Source of the DNA: DATAPE01 sp034667525
GTDB lineage: Bacteria; Actinomycetota; CADDZG01; WHSQ01
Assembly (NCBI GenBank): GCA_034667525.1
Contig: JAXDJO010000003.1
Span: 1 to 64,000, forward strand
Length of the DNA stretch: 64,000 nucleotides
Direction: 5' to 3'
This document shows, in pieces, positions 45,305-53,300 of the stretch (position 1 is the stretch's first letter; each line of letters opens with the position of its first letter). The notes below the pieces were generated by a model. The model was not told the origin of the DNA and searched no databases. It saw only the letters and a program-made list of their open reading frames with translations. The position numbers and the translations under genes are program-made.

Positions 45305-45350
45305 GATGCGACCCTACGAGCCGCGGCCCCCGGAATCAATACCACCCGGG

Positions 45351-45527
45351 CCCTCGAAGGGTTACCGCGTGGCGGACCTCACTCGACCAGCTTGCCGTTC
45401 TCCTGAAGGACGTCCCCGTCAACCGTGATCCGGCCACTCAGGCCCTCGAAGGGTTACCGCGTGGTGGACCTCACACGACCAGCTTGCCGTTCTCCTGAAG
45501 GACGTCCCCGTCAACCGTGATCCGGCC
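45351..45527. repeat. Tandem duplication of the M29 aminopeptidase 3' end (85 bp x 2, period 92)
   Basis: Copies at 45351-45435 and 45443-45527 differ at about two positions. The upstream one on the minus strand is the real gene end. The other is a noncoding copy of the last 19 codons, the TGA stop and about 30 nt beyond. It is the freshest duplication in the window; the last codon differs (GAG instead of GTG). Confidence 0.95.
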
Positions 45528-46574
45528 GCCCTTGCGCAGGTCACACACCATGTCCCAGTGGATCGCGGACTTGTTGAGGCCGCCCGATTCCGGATACGAC
45601 TCCCCGAGCGCAAGGTGGATCGTTCCACCGATCTTCTCGTCGAGCAGGATCTCGCCGCTGAACCTGTCGATCCCATAGTTCGTTCCGATGCCCAGCTCGC
45701 CGACCACCCGGGCACCTTCGTCGGTATCCAGGGTCTTGATCAGGAAGTCTTCATTCTTGCTGGCCTGCGCGTGCACGGCTCGACCCCCTTCGAACTCCAG
45801 GCGGATGTCCTCCACGGCCCGGCCCCCGAAGATCGCGGGATACGAGAACGAGATGACGCCACTCGTTGCGTTTTCTATGGGACCCGTGAAAAACTCCCCA
45901 TCGGGAAAGTTCTCCTTCCCGGATGCGGGCAAGAAGGTCCGTCCGCCTATCTGCAGGGTCAGATCGGTTCCATCACCCTGGATGTGCACCTCATGCCGGT
46001 CCTTCATCCACTGGACCAGCCTGTCGTGCTGCTCCTCAACCCTTTTCCATTCGGCGACGGGGTCGTCGGCGTCCACGAGACAGGCTCCGTAGTAGAAGTC
46101 CTCGTACTCCGCCAGGCTCATCTCGGCCTCCATCGCATGAGCCTCCGTGGGAAACAATGTGACGGTCCATCTGAGATCGCCTTCGGCGTGACGCCGCATG
46201 TACGTTTCCATGAGCTCGCGACGCGCTTGGGCGGCTCGCACCTGTTTCGCTGGATCGGCATGAGACAGCTGCCTCGTGTTGGTGTCGCTGATGATGAAGA
46301 TGTCGGCGTCGAGATTTTCGGTTTCCCATCGCTGCGGATCCCAGACGAAGTCAAGCTGGTGGTCCTTGCTCAAGCGATAGAAGAGTGCTTCGGCTTGAGG
46401 CAGCGTTGCCCTGATGGAAGGATGAGCTCCCCGGCCCAAGCAGCGCTCGTATATAGCCAGGATGAGCGGCTCGGCAACATAGTTGCCGCCGATCCGAACG
46501 AGATCGTTCTCCTTCACTCCGAGGGAGTAGTCGACGAGCACGTCGGCCATCCTTGCAACACGATTGTCCGTCAC
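45471..46574 (-). CDS. M29-family (AmpS/PepT-like) metallo-aminopeptidase
   Basis: This 367-residue protein shows the thermophilic aminopeptidase fold: VDYSLGVKENDLVRIGG at the start, LPASGKENFPDGEFFTGPIE near 235 with acidic metal ligands, ELGIGTNYGIDRFSGEILLDEKIGGTIHLALGESYPES near the end (core GTNYGIDRFSGEILLDEKIG) and the ALHWD-like SAIHWDMVCDLRKGG. It trims N-terminal residues using two metals. The GTG start overlaps the hydrolase stop (GTGA), and an AAGG site precedes it. The long open frame upstream is not protein-like. The 3' end is duplicated. Confidence 0.92.
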   Translation of the reverse strand: MTDNRVARMADVLVDYSLGVKENDLVRIGGNYVAEPLILAIYERCLGRGAHPSIRATLPQAEALFYRLSKDHQLDFVWDPQRWETENLDADIFIISDTNTRQLSHADPAKQVRAAQARRELMETYMRRHAEGDLRWTVTLFPTEAHAMEAEMSLAEYEDFYYGACLVDADDPVAEWKRVEEQHDRLVQWMKDRHEVHIQGDGTDLTLQIGGRTFLPASGKENFPDGEFFTGPIENATSGVISFSYPAIFGGRAVEDIRLEFEGGRAVHAQASKNEDFLIKTLDTDEGARVVGELGIGTNYGIDRFSGEILLDEKIGGTIHLALGESYPESGGLNKSAIHWDMVCDLRKGGRITVDGDVLQENGKLVV

Positions 46575-47599
46575 GGATCGATCCTTCCCAGGGTGTCGTC
46601 GAAGAAGTCTTTCAGCATCGCATTGAACTCGCGGTGGCGCTCGAGCATCGTCATATGTCCGCAGCCCTCGAGGAGGTGCAATTGTGCATCCGGCAGGTGC
46701 TCGGATAGGTACAGCGAAGCCTCCGGGAGCGTAAGGCGATCGTGGGTACCACCGACCACCAGGGCTGGGATGGTCACCTCGGAGAGGAATGCACGCACGT
46801 CGAAGCTCCTGTACGCCTTGACCAGATCGAACAGAACGTCCGTAGGCGTCTCGGACATCATGTCGTAGATGAGGTCTACCTGTTTGGCAGATGCACCGGG
46901 CCCGAAGGCGGTCAGAGAAACGGCGACGAAGAGCAGATCCGACGACGGCAGGACGTTGCGCAGGCGATCGATGGGCGCAGCCTGGGAGCCCAGCACGTCG
47001 AGCGGTCGCCGAGTGAATCTCTCCATACGCGATACGACCGCGCCCCCGATCCCGAAACTCTCCGCCGCGGGCCGGTACGTGGTATTCGCCAGCACCAGGC
47101 CCTTGATCCTGGAGCCGAGAAGTGAGGGCCTCGTCTTGCAAAGGTCGAGGGCAATCATCCCGCCGATCGAGTGGCCGACGAGCACTACCTCCTCGGCCCC
47201 GGCAGCGTCGATCACGGCTAGAAGATCCTCGGCCAACTGCCCGATGGTGAATGGCGCAGATCCTTTCGGCTGCGACAGACCGTGTCCTCGCAAGTCATAG
47301 AAGATCAGCCGGTGGCCGCCGATGCCGGGAAGCTGATAATGCCAGATGTCAGTGCGCATCGCGGACGAGTGCACGAACACGACTGCGCGATCGCGAGCCG
47401 GTGCTACCTCTTCGACGAAGAGACGCGCGCCATCCGCGAGCGGGAGGTTCCACGTTCGCTCACCTCTCCGCTCCCCAAAGGATTCTTCAGCCTCGGGGTC
47501 CTCCCGTCTGCGTCGAGCAACACTCGAGTGTTGGAGAAGCAATCCCGCCCCCATGCCCATCGCTGTTCCTGCAGTTGCAAAACCCTTCTTCCAATTCAC
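46571..47599 (-). CDS. Alpha/beta-hydrolase
   Basis: A 342-residue alpha/beta-hydrolase with an N-terminal hydrophobic stretch (about 7-24) that may anchor it. VVFVHSSAMRTDIWHYQLP is the oxyanion loop, GHSIGGMIALDL near residue 143 the nucleophile elbow, and GGTHDRLTLPEA plus GCGHMTMLERH give the Asp and His. The substrate is unknown. It lies between alr and the aminopeptidase with 4-nt overlaps, an arrangement also known beside alr in other actinobacteria. Confidence 0.87.
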   Translation of the reverse strand: MNWKKGFATAGTAMGMGAGLLLQHSSVARRRREDPEAEESFGERRGERTWNLPLADGARLFVEEVAPARDRAVVFVHSSAMRTDIWHYQLPGIGGHRLIFYDLRGHGLSQPKGSAPFTIGQLAEDLLAVIDAAGAEEVVLVGHSIGGMIALDLCKTRPSLLGSRIKGLVLANTTYRPAAESFGIGGAVVSRMERFTRRPLDVLGSQAAPIDRLRNVLPSSDLLFVAVSLTAFGPGASAKQVDLIYDMMSETPTDVLFDLVKAYRSFDVRAFLSEVTIPALVVGGTHDRLTLPEASLYLSEHLPDAQLHLLEGCGHMTMLERHREFNAMLKDFFDDTLGRIDP

Positions 47600-48750
47600 T
47601 CCGGGGTCTCGTCGACATAGATGCGCGGGACGCGCGACGGGATCCGCGCCGTCACCTCATAGTTGATCGTGTCGATCTTGTCGGCGACCTCTTCGGCCGA
47701 GATCCGTTCATCGCCATCCGAACCGATCAAAGTTGCGATCGCCCCTTCCTCTACGGCGGTGTTACCTACATCGACCATGAACTGATCCATACAGACGGTT
47801 CCAGACACGCGGAAGCGCCGGCCATCGAGGAGGATGTTCCCGCGGTTTGACAAACGCCTGTCGTAACCGTCCGCATAACCGGCCGGAACCGTCAGCACCC
47901 GGCCCGCGCGCGTCAATTCATAGGTCAGCCCGTACGACAACCGGTCGCCCGCCGGCACCCACTTGGTGAGATTGATACGCGCCCGCAGGGAGAGGACCGG
48001 ACGGAGATCGGCCACCCCCGTCATCGCAGCACCGGGCCAAAGACCGTAGGAGGCAACACCGCAACGAACGAGATCCAGCCTGCTCTCCGGCAACGACAGG
48101 AGCGCAGCAGAGTTGGCTATGTGCTTGTAACGGATCTTCAAGCCAGCCCCTTCGATCGCGTCGCTTAGCTCGGAAAACAGATCCAGTTGTTTCCGCGTGA
48201 ATGGATGATCGGGGATGTCGGCTACCGCGAGATGACTCCAGATGCCTTCGATCTGCAACCCCGGCAGGCTGCGCAACTCCTTGATCGCGTCGAGGACCTG
48301 ATCCGCGGGAACACCGACCCGGTGCATGCCGGTATCGAGCTTCACGTGGATCGGAACCGACGCCACCCGGGCATCTGCTGCTTCTGAAAGAGCGTGGGCA
48401 AAGCGCAGGGTGTAGACGCTGGGGGTAAGAGCGAGATCGATCAGGGTGCCGATGGCTTCCGGCGGAGGCTCCGTAAAGACGTGGATCGGAGCCTCGATCC
48501 CCGATTCCCTCAAGTGGATGGCCTCGGCGACCCGAGCAACTCCGAGTCTGGTGGCTCCTCCTTCCAGAATGGTCCTTGCGGAAGCAGGGTTGCCGTGTCC
48601 GTAGGCATATCCCTTCACTACGCCCATCACTTCGGCCTCGCCGGCGGCTTGCTTCAGAACCCGGACGTTGTGTCGCAAACAGCCGAGATCGATCTCCGCC
48701 CAGAGCGGATGACCGCGCGTGAGCATCTCGGTCGTCGTCATCCCGGTCAT
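47596..48750 (-). CDS. alr: Alanine racemase
   Basis: This 384-residue PLP enzyme makes D-alanine for peptidoglycan. EIDLGCLRHNVRVLK opens the barrel and VVKGYAYGHG near residue 40 holds the PLP lysine (family norm VVKADAYGHG, so Ala-Asp is replaced by Gly-Tyr). LSYGLTYE holds the catalytic tyrosine and GTVCMDQFMVDVG is the late signature. ATG 48750 is preferred because TAACCT lies 7 nt before it; frames open to 48912 are filler. It overlaps the hydrolase by 4 nt. Confidence 0.94.
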   Translation of the reverse strand: MTGMTTTEMLTRGHPLWAEIDLGCLRHNVRVLKQAAGEAEVMGVVKGYAYGHGNPASARTILEGGATRLGVARVAEAIHLRESGIEAPIHVFTEPPPEAIGTLIDLALTPSVYTLRFAHALSEAADARVASVPIHVKLDTGMHRVGVPADQVLDAIKELRSLPGLQIEGIWSHLAVADIPDHPFTRKQLDLFSELSDAIEGAGLKIRYKHIANSAALLSLPESRLDLVRCGVASYGLWPGAAMTGVADLRPVLSLRARINLTKWVPAGDRLSYGLTYELTRAGRVLTVPAGYADGYDRRLSNRGNILLDGRRFRVSGTVCMDQFMVDVGNTAVEEGAIATLIGSDGDERISAEEVADKIDTINYEVTARIPSRVPRIYVDETPE

Positions 48751-48757
48751 GGATGAC

Positions 48758-48763
48758 AGGTTA
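48758..48763 (-). promoter_or_regulatory. -10 box of a probable leaderless alr transcript
   Basis: TAACCT on the minus strand lies 7 nt before ATG 48750 and overlaps the nnrD stop region. It supports this alr start. Confidence 0.4.
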
Positions 48764-50281
48764 TGCGTGCGCCAGAGCCGCGATGGCTTCTGGCAGAGCC
48801 TCGGCGACGTCCCACGCGACGATTCCGACGTGACCCTTCCGGTTTGCGGCGATCCCGCCCGCCGAGCCGTGAAGGTATGCGGCCTGCCAGGCTGCCGTGA
48901 AGGCGCCGTCACCCCCCGCAGCGAGGGCGACCGTGACCCCCGTCAAGACATCTCCGGTGCCCGCGGTGGCGAGCTCCGAACCGCCGGTCGGATTGATGAT
49001 CAGGGCTTCCTCGTGGTGGCAGGTGAGCGTGCGCGGGCCCTTTAGCAGCACCGTGCAGCCGAACCGGCGGCTTGCCTCGCGCACCGCCGCCACGCGGTCC
49101 CGGGTGACATCCTCCGCGGAGTATCCCAACAGCCGTCCCAACTCACCCGCGTGTGGCGTGATCGCCAGGGGGCCGGTGCGGGCGGTTAGCACTTCCGTGT
49201 CGCCCTGCAGCACGTTCAGACCGTCAGCGTCGAGCACCACCGGCTGATCGAGCTCCCGCAGGACCCGGGCGACCATCTCTCTTTGATCCGGGCCCGTTCC
49301 GATGCCGGGGCCGACGGCCACCGCCCCTGCCTTCTCGAGCGTCGCTCGAAAAGCATCGACGGCAGCCGCGGTGAGCACGCTGCCTTCCGTGACGACTCGC
49401 ACGACTGCTTCGGGCACGAGTCCGCGCGCGACTCGATCCGCCCCTGGAGTCGTCCCCAAGGTGACGTAGCCGGCCCCCGCCCGAAAGGCGGCTCGTGCTG
49501 CCAGCACCGGGGCTCCCGTCATCGCGTCCGCTCCCGCAAGGATCGCAACCGAGCGCGACCACTTGTGAACTCCAGGATCCCGCCGCGCGATGGCCGCAAG
49601 GTCTTCCGGACCCGGCATCCATGCGTCCGAAGAGACAACGTCGATGCCGATATCGGCGATGAAGACCTCGCCCGCCGCCTCCTCGCCCGCCACCGCCGTC
49701 TCGAGTTTCTCGGCGGCCACCGCCACGGTCACATCGCTGATGACCGCGACTCTCTCTCCGCCGCAACCCGACGGAACGTCCACCGACAGCACCGCGCTCC
49801 CGCCCTCGTTCTCGGGGGCGTCTCCCCGGCCGTTGCGAGCTTCCCGGATGGCCTCGATCGCATCGCGGGCAGGCCCTTCGGGACGTCCATGAAATCCCGT
49901 CCCGAAGATCGCATCAACGATCACATCGGCGCGATGGAGCCAACGCCGCTCGAACGGACGGACGACGCCACCCGCCCGAACGAATCTGTCGTGGCTGGCG
50001 GTGGCGGGTCCTGGGGGGCCGGAAGGCGCGGCTACCGCCAGGCAACATACCGACGCGCCCTGCGCCTGCAGCACGCGGGCCGCCACGTAGCCATCGCCTC
50101 CGTTGTTACCGGGGCCGCAGACAACCACCACGCGCGCTCCATAGCGCCGGCCGGTCATGTCCACTACGGCACGCGCCACTGCCCGTCCGGCGCGCTCCAT
50201 GAGAGTTTCCGCCGGGGTTCCTGCGGCGATCGCGGCGGCATCGGCCCGCCGCATCTCTTCCGCGGTGACGACAGGTCTCAT
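48761..50281 (-). CDS. nnr: Bifunctional NAD(P)HX epimerase/dehydratase
   Basis: This 506-residue protein repairs hydrated NAD(P)H. The N-terminal epimerase domain has VVVCGPGNNGGDGYVAARVL near residue 50 and DAIFGTGFHG near 125. The C-terminal dehydratase domain has AVAVGPGIGTGPDQ near 330, VLDADGLNVL near 362, ITPHAGELGRLLG and GTGDVLTGVTVALAAGG near 455, with the catalytic aspartate. It lies between glmS and alr; a low-GC-free, high-GC shadow frame on the plus strand is not a gene. Confidence 0.95.
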   Translation of the reverse strand: MRPVVTAEEMRRADAAAIAAGTPAETLMERAGRAVARAVVDMTGRRYGARVVVVCGPGNNGGDGYVAARVLQAQGASVCCLAVAAPSGPPGPATASHDRFVRAGGVVRPFERRWLHRADVIVDAIFGTGFHGRPEGPARDAIEAIREARNGRGDAPENEGGSAVLSVDVPSGCGGERVAVISDVTVAVAAEKLETAVAGEEAAGEVFIADIGIDVVSSDAWMPGPEDLAAIARRDPGVHKWSRSVAILAGADAMTGAPVLAARAAFRAGAGYVTLGTTPGADRVARGLVPEAVVRVVTEGSVLTAAAVDAFRATLEKAGAVAVGPGIGTGPDQREMVARVLRELDQPVVLDADGLNVLQGDTEVLTARTGPLAITPHAGELGRLLGYSAEDVTRDRVAAVREASRRFGCTVLLKGPRTLTCHHEEALIINPTGGSELATAGTGDVLTGVTVALAAGGDGAFTAAWQAAYLHGSAGGIAANRKGHVGIVAWDVAEALPEAIAALAHA

Positions 50282-50295
50282 GAGCCTCGGCGGAC

Positions 50296-52131
50296 CTACT
50301 CCACCGTCACGCTCTTGGCGAGGTTGCGTGGCTTGTCGGGCGAGAACCCCTTCTCTTTGGCCACGAAATACGCCAGGAGCTGCAATGGCACGGTGTCGAT
50401 GATCGGGGACAGCAAAGGCTTCGTAGCGGGCACCTCGAACAGCTCGTTCGCGAGGGACCGGGCGCGCTGGTCCCCCTGAGGGGCAACCAGGATCGTCTGT
50501 GCGCCCCGGGCGCGAACCTCCTCGACGTTGGCCAGCATCTTTTCGTACATCCGCTGACCGGTGAGGATCGCCACCACCGGAACGCCCTCTTCGATCAGGG
50601 CTATCGCACCATGCTTCAACTCCCCGGCTGCGTAGCCTTCGGCATGGATGTAGGAAAGCTCTTTGAGTTTCAAGGCTCCCTCCATGGCTACGGCCATCCC
50701 AACCCCGCGCCCGATGAACAGGAAGTCGCGCGCGTCTGCATAACGCTTAGCGGCGCGTTGCACCTCTCCCTGGATGGCCAGCACCTCATCGATCTGAGCG
50801 GGAAGCTCGTGCATTGCGTCGATAGTTTCGGAGATCCTCTCCGCCGGCATGCTTCCGCGCTGCTGCGCAAGGTAGAGACCGAGAAGGTTCAGCGCTGCGA
50901 TCTGGGCGAGAAACGTCTTCGTCGCGGCAACACCGATCTCGGGCCCGGCATGGGTGAAGATCACGGCGTCCGCATCACGCGTGATCGACGAGCCAACAAC
51001 GTTGGAGACTGCAACGATCTTCGAACCCATCTCCTTGGCGAAACGAACCGCGGCGAGCGTGTCGGCGGTCTCGCCCGATTGCGCTATCCCGATCACCAAT
51101 GACGTGTCATCCAGAACCGGGTCGCGATAGCGAAACTCGGATGCGAGATCGAGCTCGACCGGCAGCCTGGTCCAGTGCTCGATCGCGTGCTTGGCGGCCA
51201 TCCCGGCATGGAAGGAGGTTCCGCACGCAACGACTACCACCTTCTGGATCCGCGCTACTTCGTCCTCGTCCCAGTTCACTTCGTCGAGCGTGATGCGGCC
51301 CTCACCGCTCACTCGTCCGAGCACTGTGTTGCGAACTGCCTCGGGCTGCTCGAAGATCTCCTTGAGCATGAAGTCGTCGTAGCCGCCCTTCTCTGCCGCG
51401 TTCATGTCCCAATCGACGTGCACGACATCGGGCTCCCGCTCGGTTCCATCGAAGTCGAAAACGCGCACGGAGTCGGGCTTCACCTCCGCCACCTGATGAT
51501 TGGCAAGAGGGATGACGTCGCGGGTATACGCGAGCAATGCCGGGATGTCGGAGCCAACGAGACCTGCTTCCGATGTGGCGCCGACGATGATCGGGGGCTC
51601 TTGGCGGGCGACCACTATGGTGTCTGGCTCCTCCGCACTGATACAAACCAGGGCGAAGGCGCCCTCCAGCTGATGGACAACCGCGAGCACGGCCTCGAGC
51701 AACGAAGATCCACCACTGCGCATCGCCGACTCGACGAGGTGCGCAACGACCTCGGTGTCCGTCTCGGAAGCGAAAGTGTGGCCATCGGCTAGGAGTCGTG
51801 AGCGCAGCAGGTCATGATTCTCAACGATCCCGTTGTGCACCACGGCTACATTGCCGCTGCAGTCGAGGTGCGGATGTGCGTTGCCATCCGTAGGACGTCC
51901 ATGCGTGGCCCACCGGGTGTGTCCGATGCCCAGATGTCCCGCAAGCACTTCTCCGGACAGCGCGTCGCGTAGCGCTTGAAGCCGTCCCGCCCTGCGCACC
52001 ACCTGGATGTGTCCATCTTCTACGACCGCAACTCCGCTGGAGTCGTAGCCGCGGTATTCCAGCCGTTCCATGCCGCTCAGAAGGATCGGCAGTGCTTCCG
52101 CCTTGCCGACATATCCAACGATCCCGCACAT
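50296..52131 (-). CDS. glmS: Glutamine-fructose-6-phosphate aminotransferase (isomerising)
   Basis: This 611-residue enzyme makes glucosamine-6-phosphate, the first committed step toward UDP-GlcNAc. The N-terminal nucleophile is CGIVGYVG after Met1. HTRWATHG near 75 and HNGIVENHDLLR near 98 complete the amidase, then two SIS domains follow (CGTSFHAGMAAKHAIEHW, and SQSGET-type AQSGETADT near 348), with the C terminus PRNLAKSVTVE. A GGGAGGTG site precedes the ATG. A glmS ribozyme lies in its leader, so expression should fall when the product builds up. Confidence 0.98.
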   Translation of the reverse strand: MCGIVGYVGKAEALPILLSGMERLEYRGYDSSGVAVVEDGHIQVVRRAGRLQALRDALSGEVLAGHLGIGHTRWATHGRPTDGNAHPHLDCSGNVAVVHNGIVENHDLLRSRLLADGHTFASETDTEVVAHLVESAMRSGGSSLLEAVLAVVHQLEGAFALVCISAEEPDTIVVARQEPPIIVGATSEAGLVGSDIPALLAYTRDVIPLANHQVAEVKPDSVRVFDFDGTEREPDVVHVDWDMNAAEKGGYDDFMLKEIFEQPEAVRNTVLGRVSGEGRITLDEVNWDEDEVARIQKVVVVACGTSFHAGMAAKHAIEHWTRLPVELDLASEFRYRDPVLDDTSLVIGIAQSGETADTLAAVRFAKEMGSKIVAVSNVVGSSITRDADAVIFTHAGPEIGVAATKTFLAQIAALNLLGLYLAQQRGSMPAERISETIDAMHELPAQIDEVLAIQGEVQRAAKRYADARDFLFIGRGVGMAVAMEGALKLKELSYIHAEGYAAGELKHGAIALIEEGVPVVAILTGQRMYEKMLANVEEVRARGAQTILVAPQGDQRARSLANELFEVPATKPLLSPIIDTVPLQLLAYFVAKEKGFSPDKPRNLAKSVTVE

Positions 52132-52163
52132 AGATGCACCTCCCGCGCACTCGAAGCCTCGGA

Positions 52164-52198
52164 CGCGTGGCTGCCGCCCCGCTTACGAGAGGGCCACG
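52164..52198. other. Hairpin between glmS ribozyme and glmS start
   Basis: GCGTGGC (52164-52170) and GCCACGC (52192-52198) can form a 7-bp stem in the mRNA between the ribozyme and the glmS ribosome site. It may protect the cleaved 5' end or serve as a spacer; no known element is recognised. Confidence 0.35.
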
Positions 52199-52202
52199 CC
52201 GG

Positions 52203-52362
52203 ACCGGTTTGTGTCCCTGGATCGCTCCAGGGGTTTGTCGGCACCGTCACGACCGTGGCCGGCCGAGGGTCACCCGCCGAGAAGACGCTCCTCCACAGGA
52301 TGCGTCCTCCGAGATCCCCTACCTCGTCAACTCCCGCCTCCTACGGGAGCCCAGGCGCTAGA
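52203..52362 (-). ncRNA. glmS ribozyme (glucosamine-6-phosphate-activated self-cleaving RNA)
   Basis: On the minus strand the leader shows the ribozyme elements in order: the TA|GCGCC cleavage site (between 52359 and 52358), a CTCCCG/CGGGAG P2 hairpin, the GTTGACGAGG core, a P3 arm closing with TCTCGGCGGGTG (compare TTTTCGGCGGATG in B. subtilis), then GACAAACC followed by the CCCTGGAGCGATCCAGGG P4.1 hairpin and ACAAA. It lies 72 nt before glmS. P3 is longer than in B. subtilis. Binding of GlcN6P should trigger cleavage and mRNA decay, giving feedback control. Confidence 0.92.
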
Positions 52363-52479
52363 TCCGTGTTCCTGCTGCCTCTCGGTCCTGAGCTTAGCCC
52401 TGTGCGCCCCGGAGCTGCCTTCACGCCCCGGGGCCGGGTCCCAGCCGCTCCGTACGAGCTGGGCTACGGGGAAGGAGGC

Positions 52480-52620
52480 CGAGCTGAGCGCTGGTACGAA
52501 GGGACTGGGAGGGGCTTACGAGGGGGAAGCAGCGCCGAGCTGAGCGCGCTGGTACGAAGGGACTGGGACTTACGAGGGGGAAGCAGCGCCGAGCTGAGCG
52601 CGCTGGCACCAGGGGACGAC
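52480..52620. repeat. Tandem copies of the glmM 3' end (about 55-bp units)
   Basis: Units begin at about 52480, 52536 and 52590. On the minus strand two of them read RAQLGAASPS-stop, against RAQLGAPTPS-stop at the real glmM end (53301-53334); 26 of 34 bases match. They lie between the YciI gene and the glmS ribozyme, about 0.7 kb from glmM. The rest of 52363-52657 holds no gene that I can support. Confidence 0.8.
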
Positions 52621-52657
52621 ACAGGACTGCGAAGCGTCTGCGGCGGGTTGGTCCTCG

Positions 52658-53005
52658 CTACCAATACACCTCCGAGGGGCGGATCTCGACCGCGCCGCCG
52701 TAGCGTGCTGCAGGGACGCGGGCGGCCACCTCGATGGCCGCGTCGAGGTCGTCGGCCTCGAGGATGAACCAACCGCCGACGGCCTCCTTCATTCCGACGA
52801 ACGGGCCGTTTGTTGTCAGCGTCTTGCCGCGTTCGACCCGCACGGTGGTCGCGTTCTCGGGCAGGCCCATCGGCAGCCCGGGGGTGACGCCCGCCGTCTG
52901 ATTGATCCCTTGGTAGTCGGCGTAGACCTGCTTCTGCTCCTCCTCGGACAGCGCGGCCTGTCGCTCGAGCGCGGTGCCCTGATAGGTCAACATGACGTAC
53001 TTCAT
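52658..53005 (-). CDS. YciI/DGPF-domain (YCII-related) small protein
   Basis: This 115-residue protein has the family start MKYVMLTYQG, a TNGPFVGMKEAVGGWFILEA core with the DGPF-like region near residue 68, and a terminal AVEIRPSEVYW. Relatives are small dimeric proteins with a conserved His/Asp pocket, sometimes fused to or next to ECF sigma factors; the chemistry is unknown. A GGAGGAAG site precedes the ATG. It lies between glmM and copies of the glmM tail, so it appears to have been inserted there. Confidence 0.9.
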   Translation of the reverse strand: MKYVMLTYQGTALERQAALSEEEQKQVYADYQGINQTAGVTPGLPMGLPENATTVRVERGKTLTTNGPFVGMKEAVGGWFILEADDLDAAIEVAARVPAARYGGAVEIRPSEVYW

Positions 53006-53164
53006 CGCTTCCTCCTGGTTGGCAGGACACCGGATCGCCGGTCCACTCTGGTTCAGAAACTCGAGGGCTGTTGTTGGGTCATGGTAGCGAAGGTTCAGAT
53101 GTCGCAGGCACTTCTCAAGGGTGTTGGATCGCTGCTCAGCGTCCGTTTGTTTTTGTTTAGCTAT

Positions 53165-53275
53165 CTATCGAACTATTGAAGGATCGCGCTCGGGCGTCAT
53201 GCCCGCGCCAGTGAATGTGTGGCCGCTCGGTGTTGAACTCGGTAGGCCGCTCCCCATGGATGACCTTTGCTTCCA
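53165..53275 (-). pseudogene. Relic of an IS3/IS481-type transposase C terminus
   Basis: On the minus strand a frame gives EFNTERPH and, after a one-base shift, FTGAGMTPERDPSIVR-stop, matching the xYNxxRPHxxLxxxTPxE ending of rve-type integrases/transposases. No intact frame, ends or target repeats are visible. It marks a decayed insertion next to the YciI gene; the rest of the 295-nt gap 53006-53300 shows nothing else. Confidence 0.5.
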
Positions 53276-53300
53276 GGACAAAGTCGAACCCTTTCACGTG

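Noticed and set aside
52480..52620. Tandem units as a CRISPR or satellite array
   Set aside because: They match the glmM 3' end including its stop codon, and there are only three.
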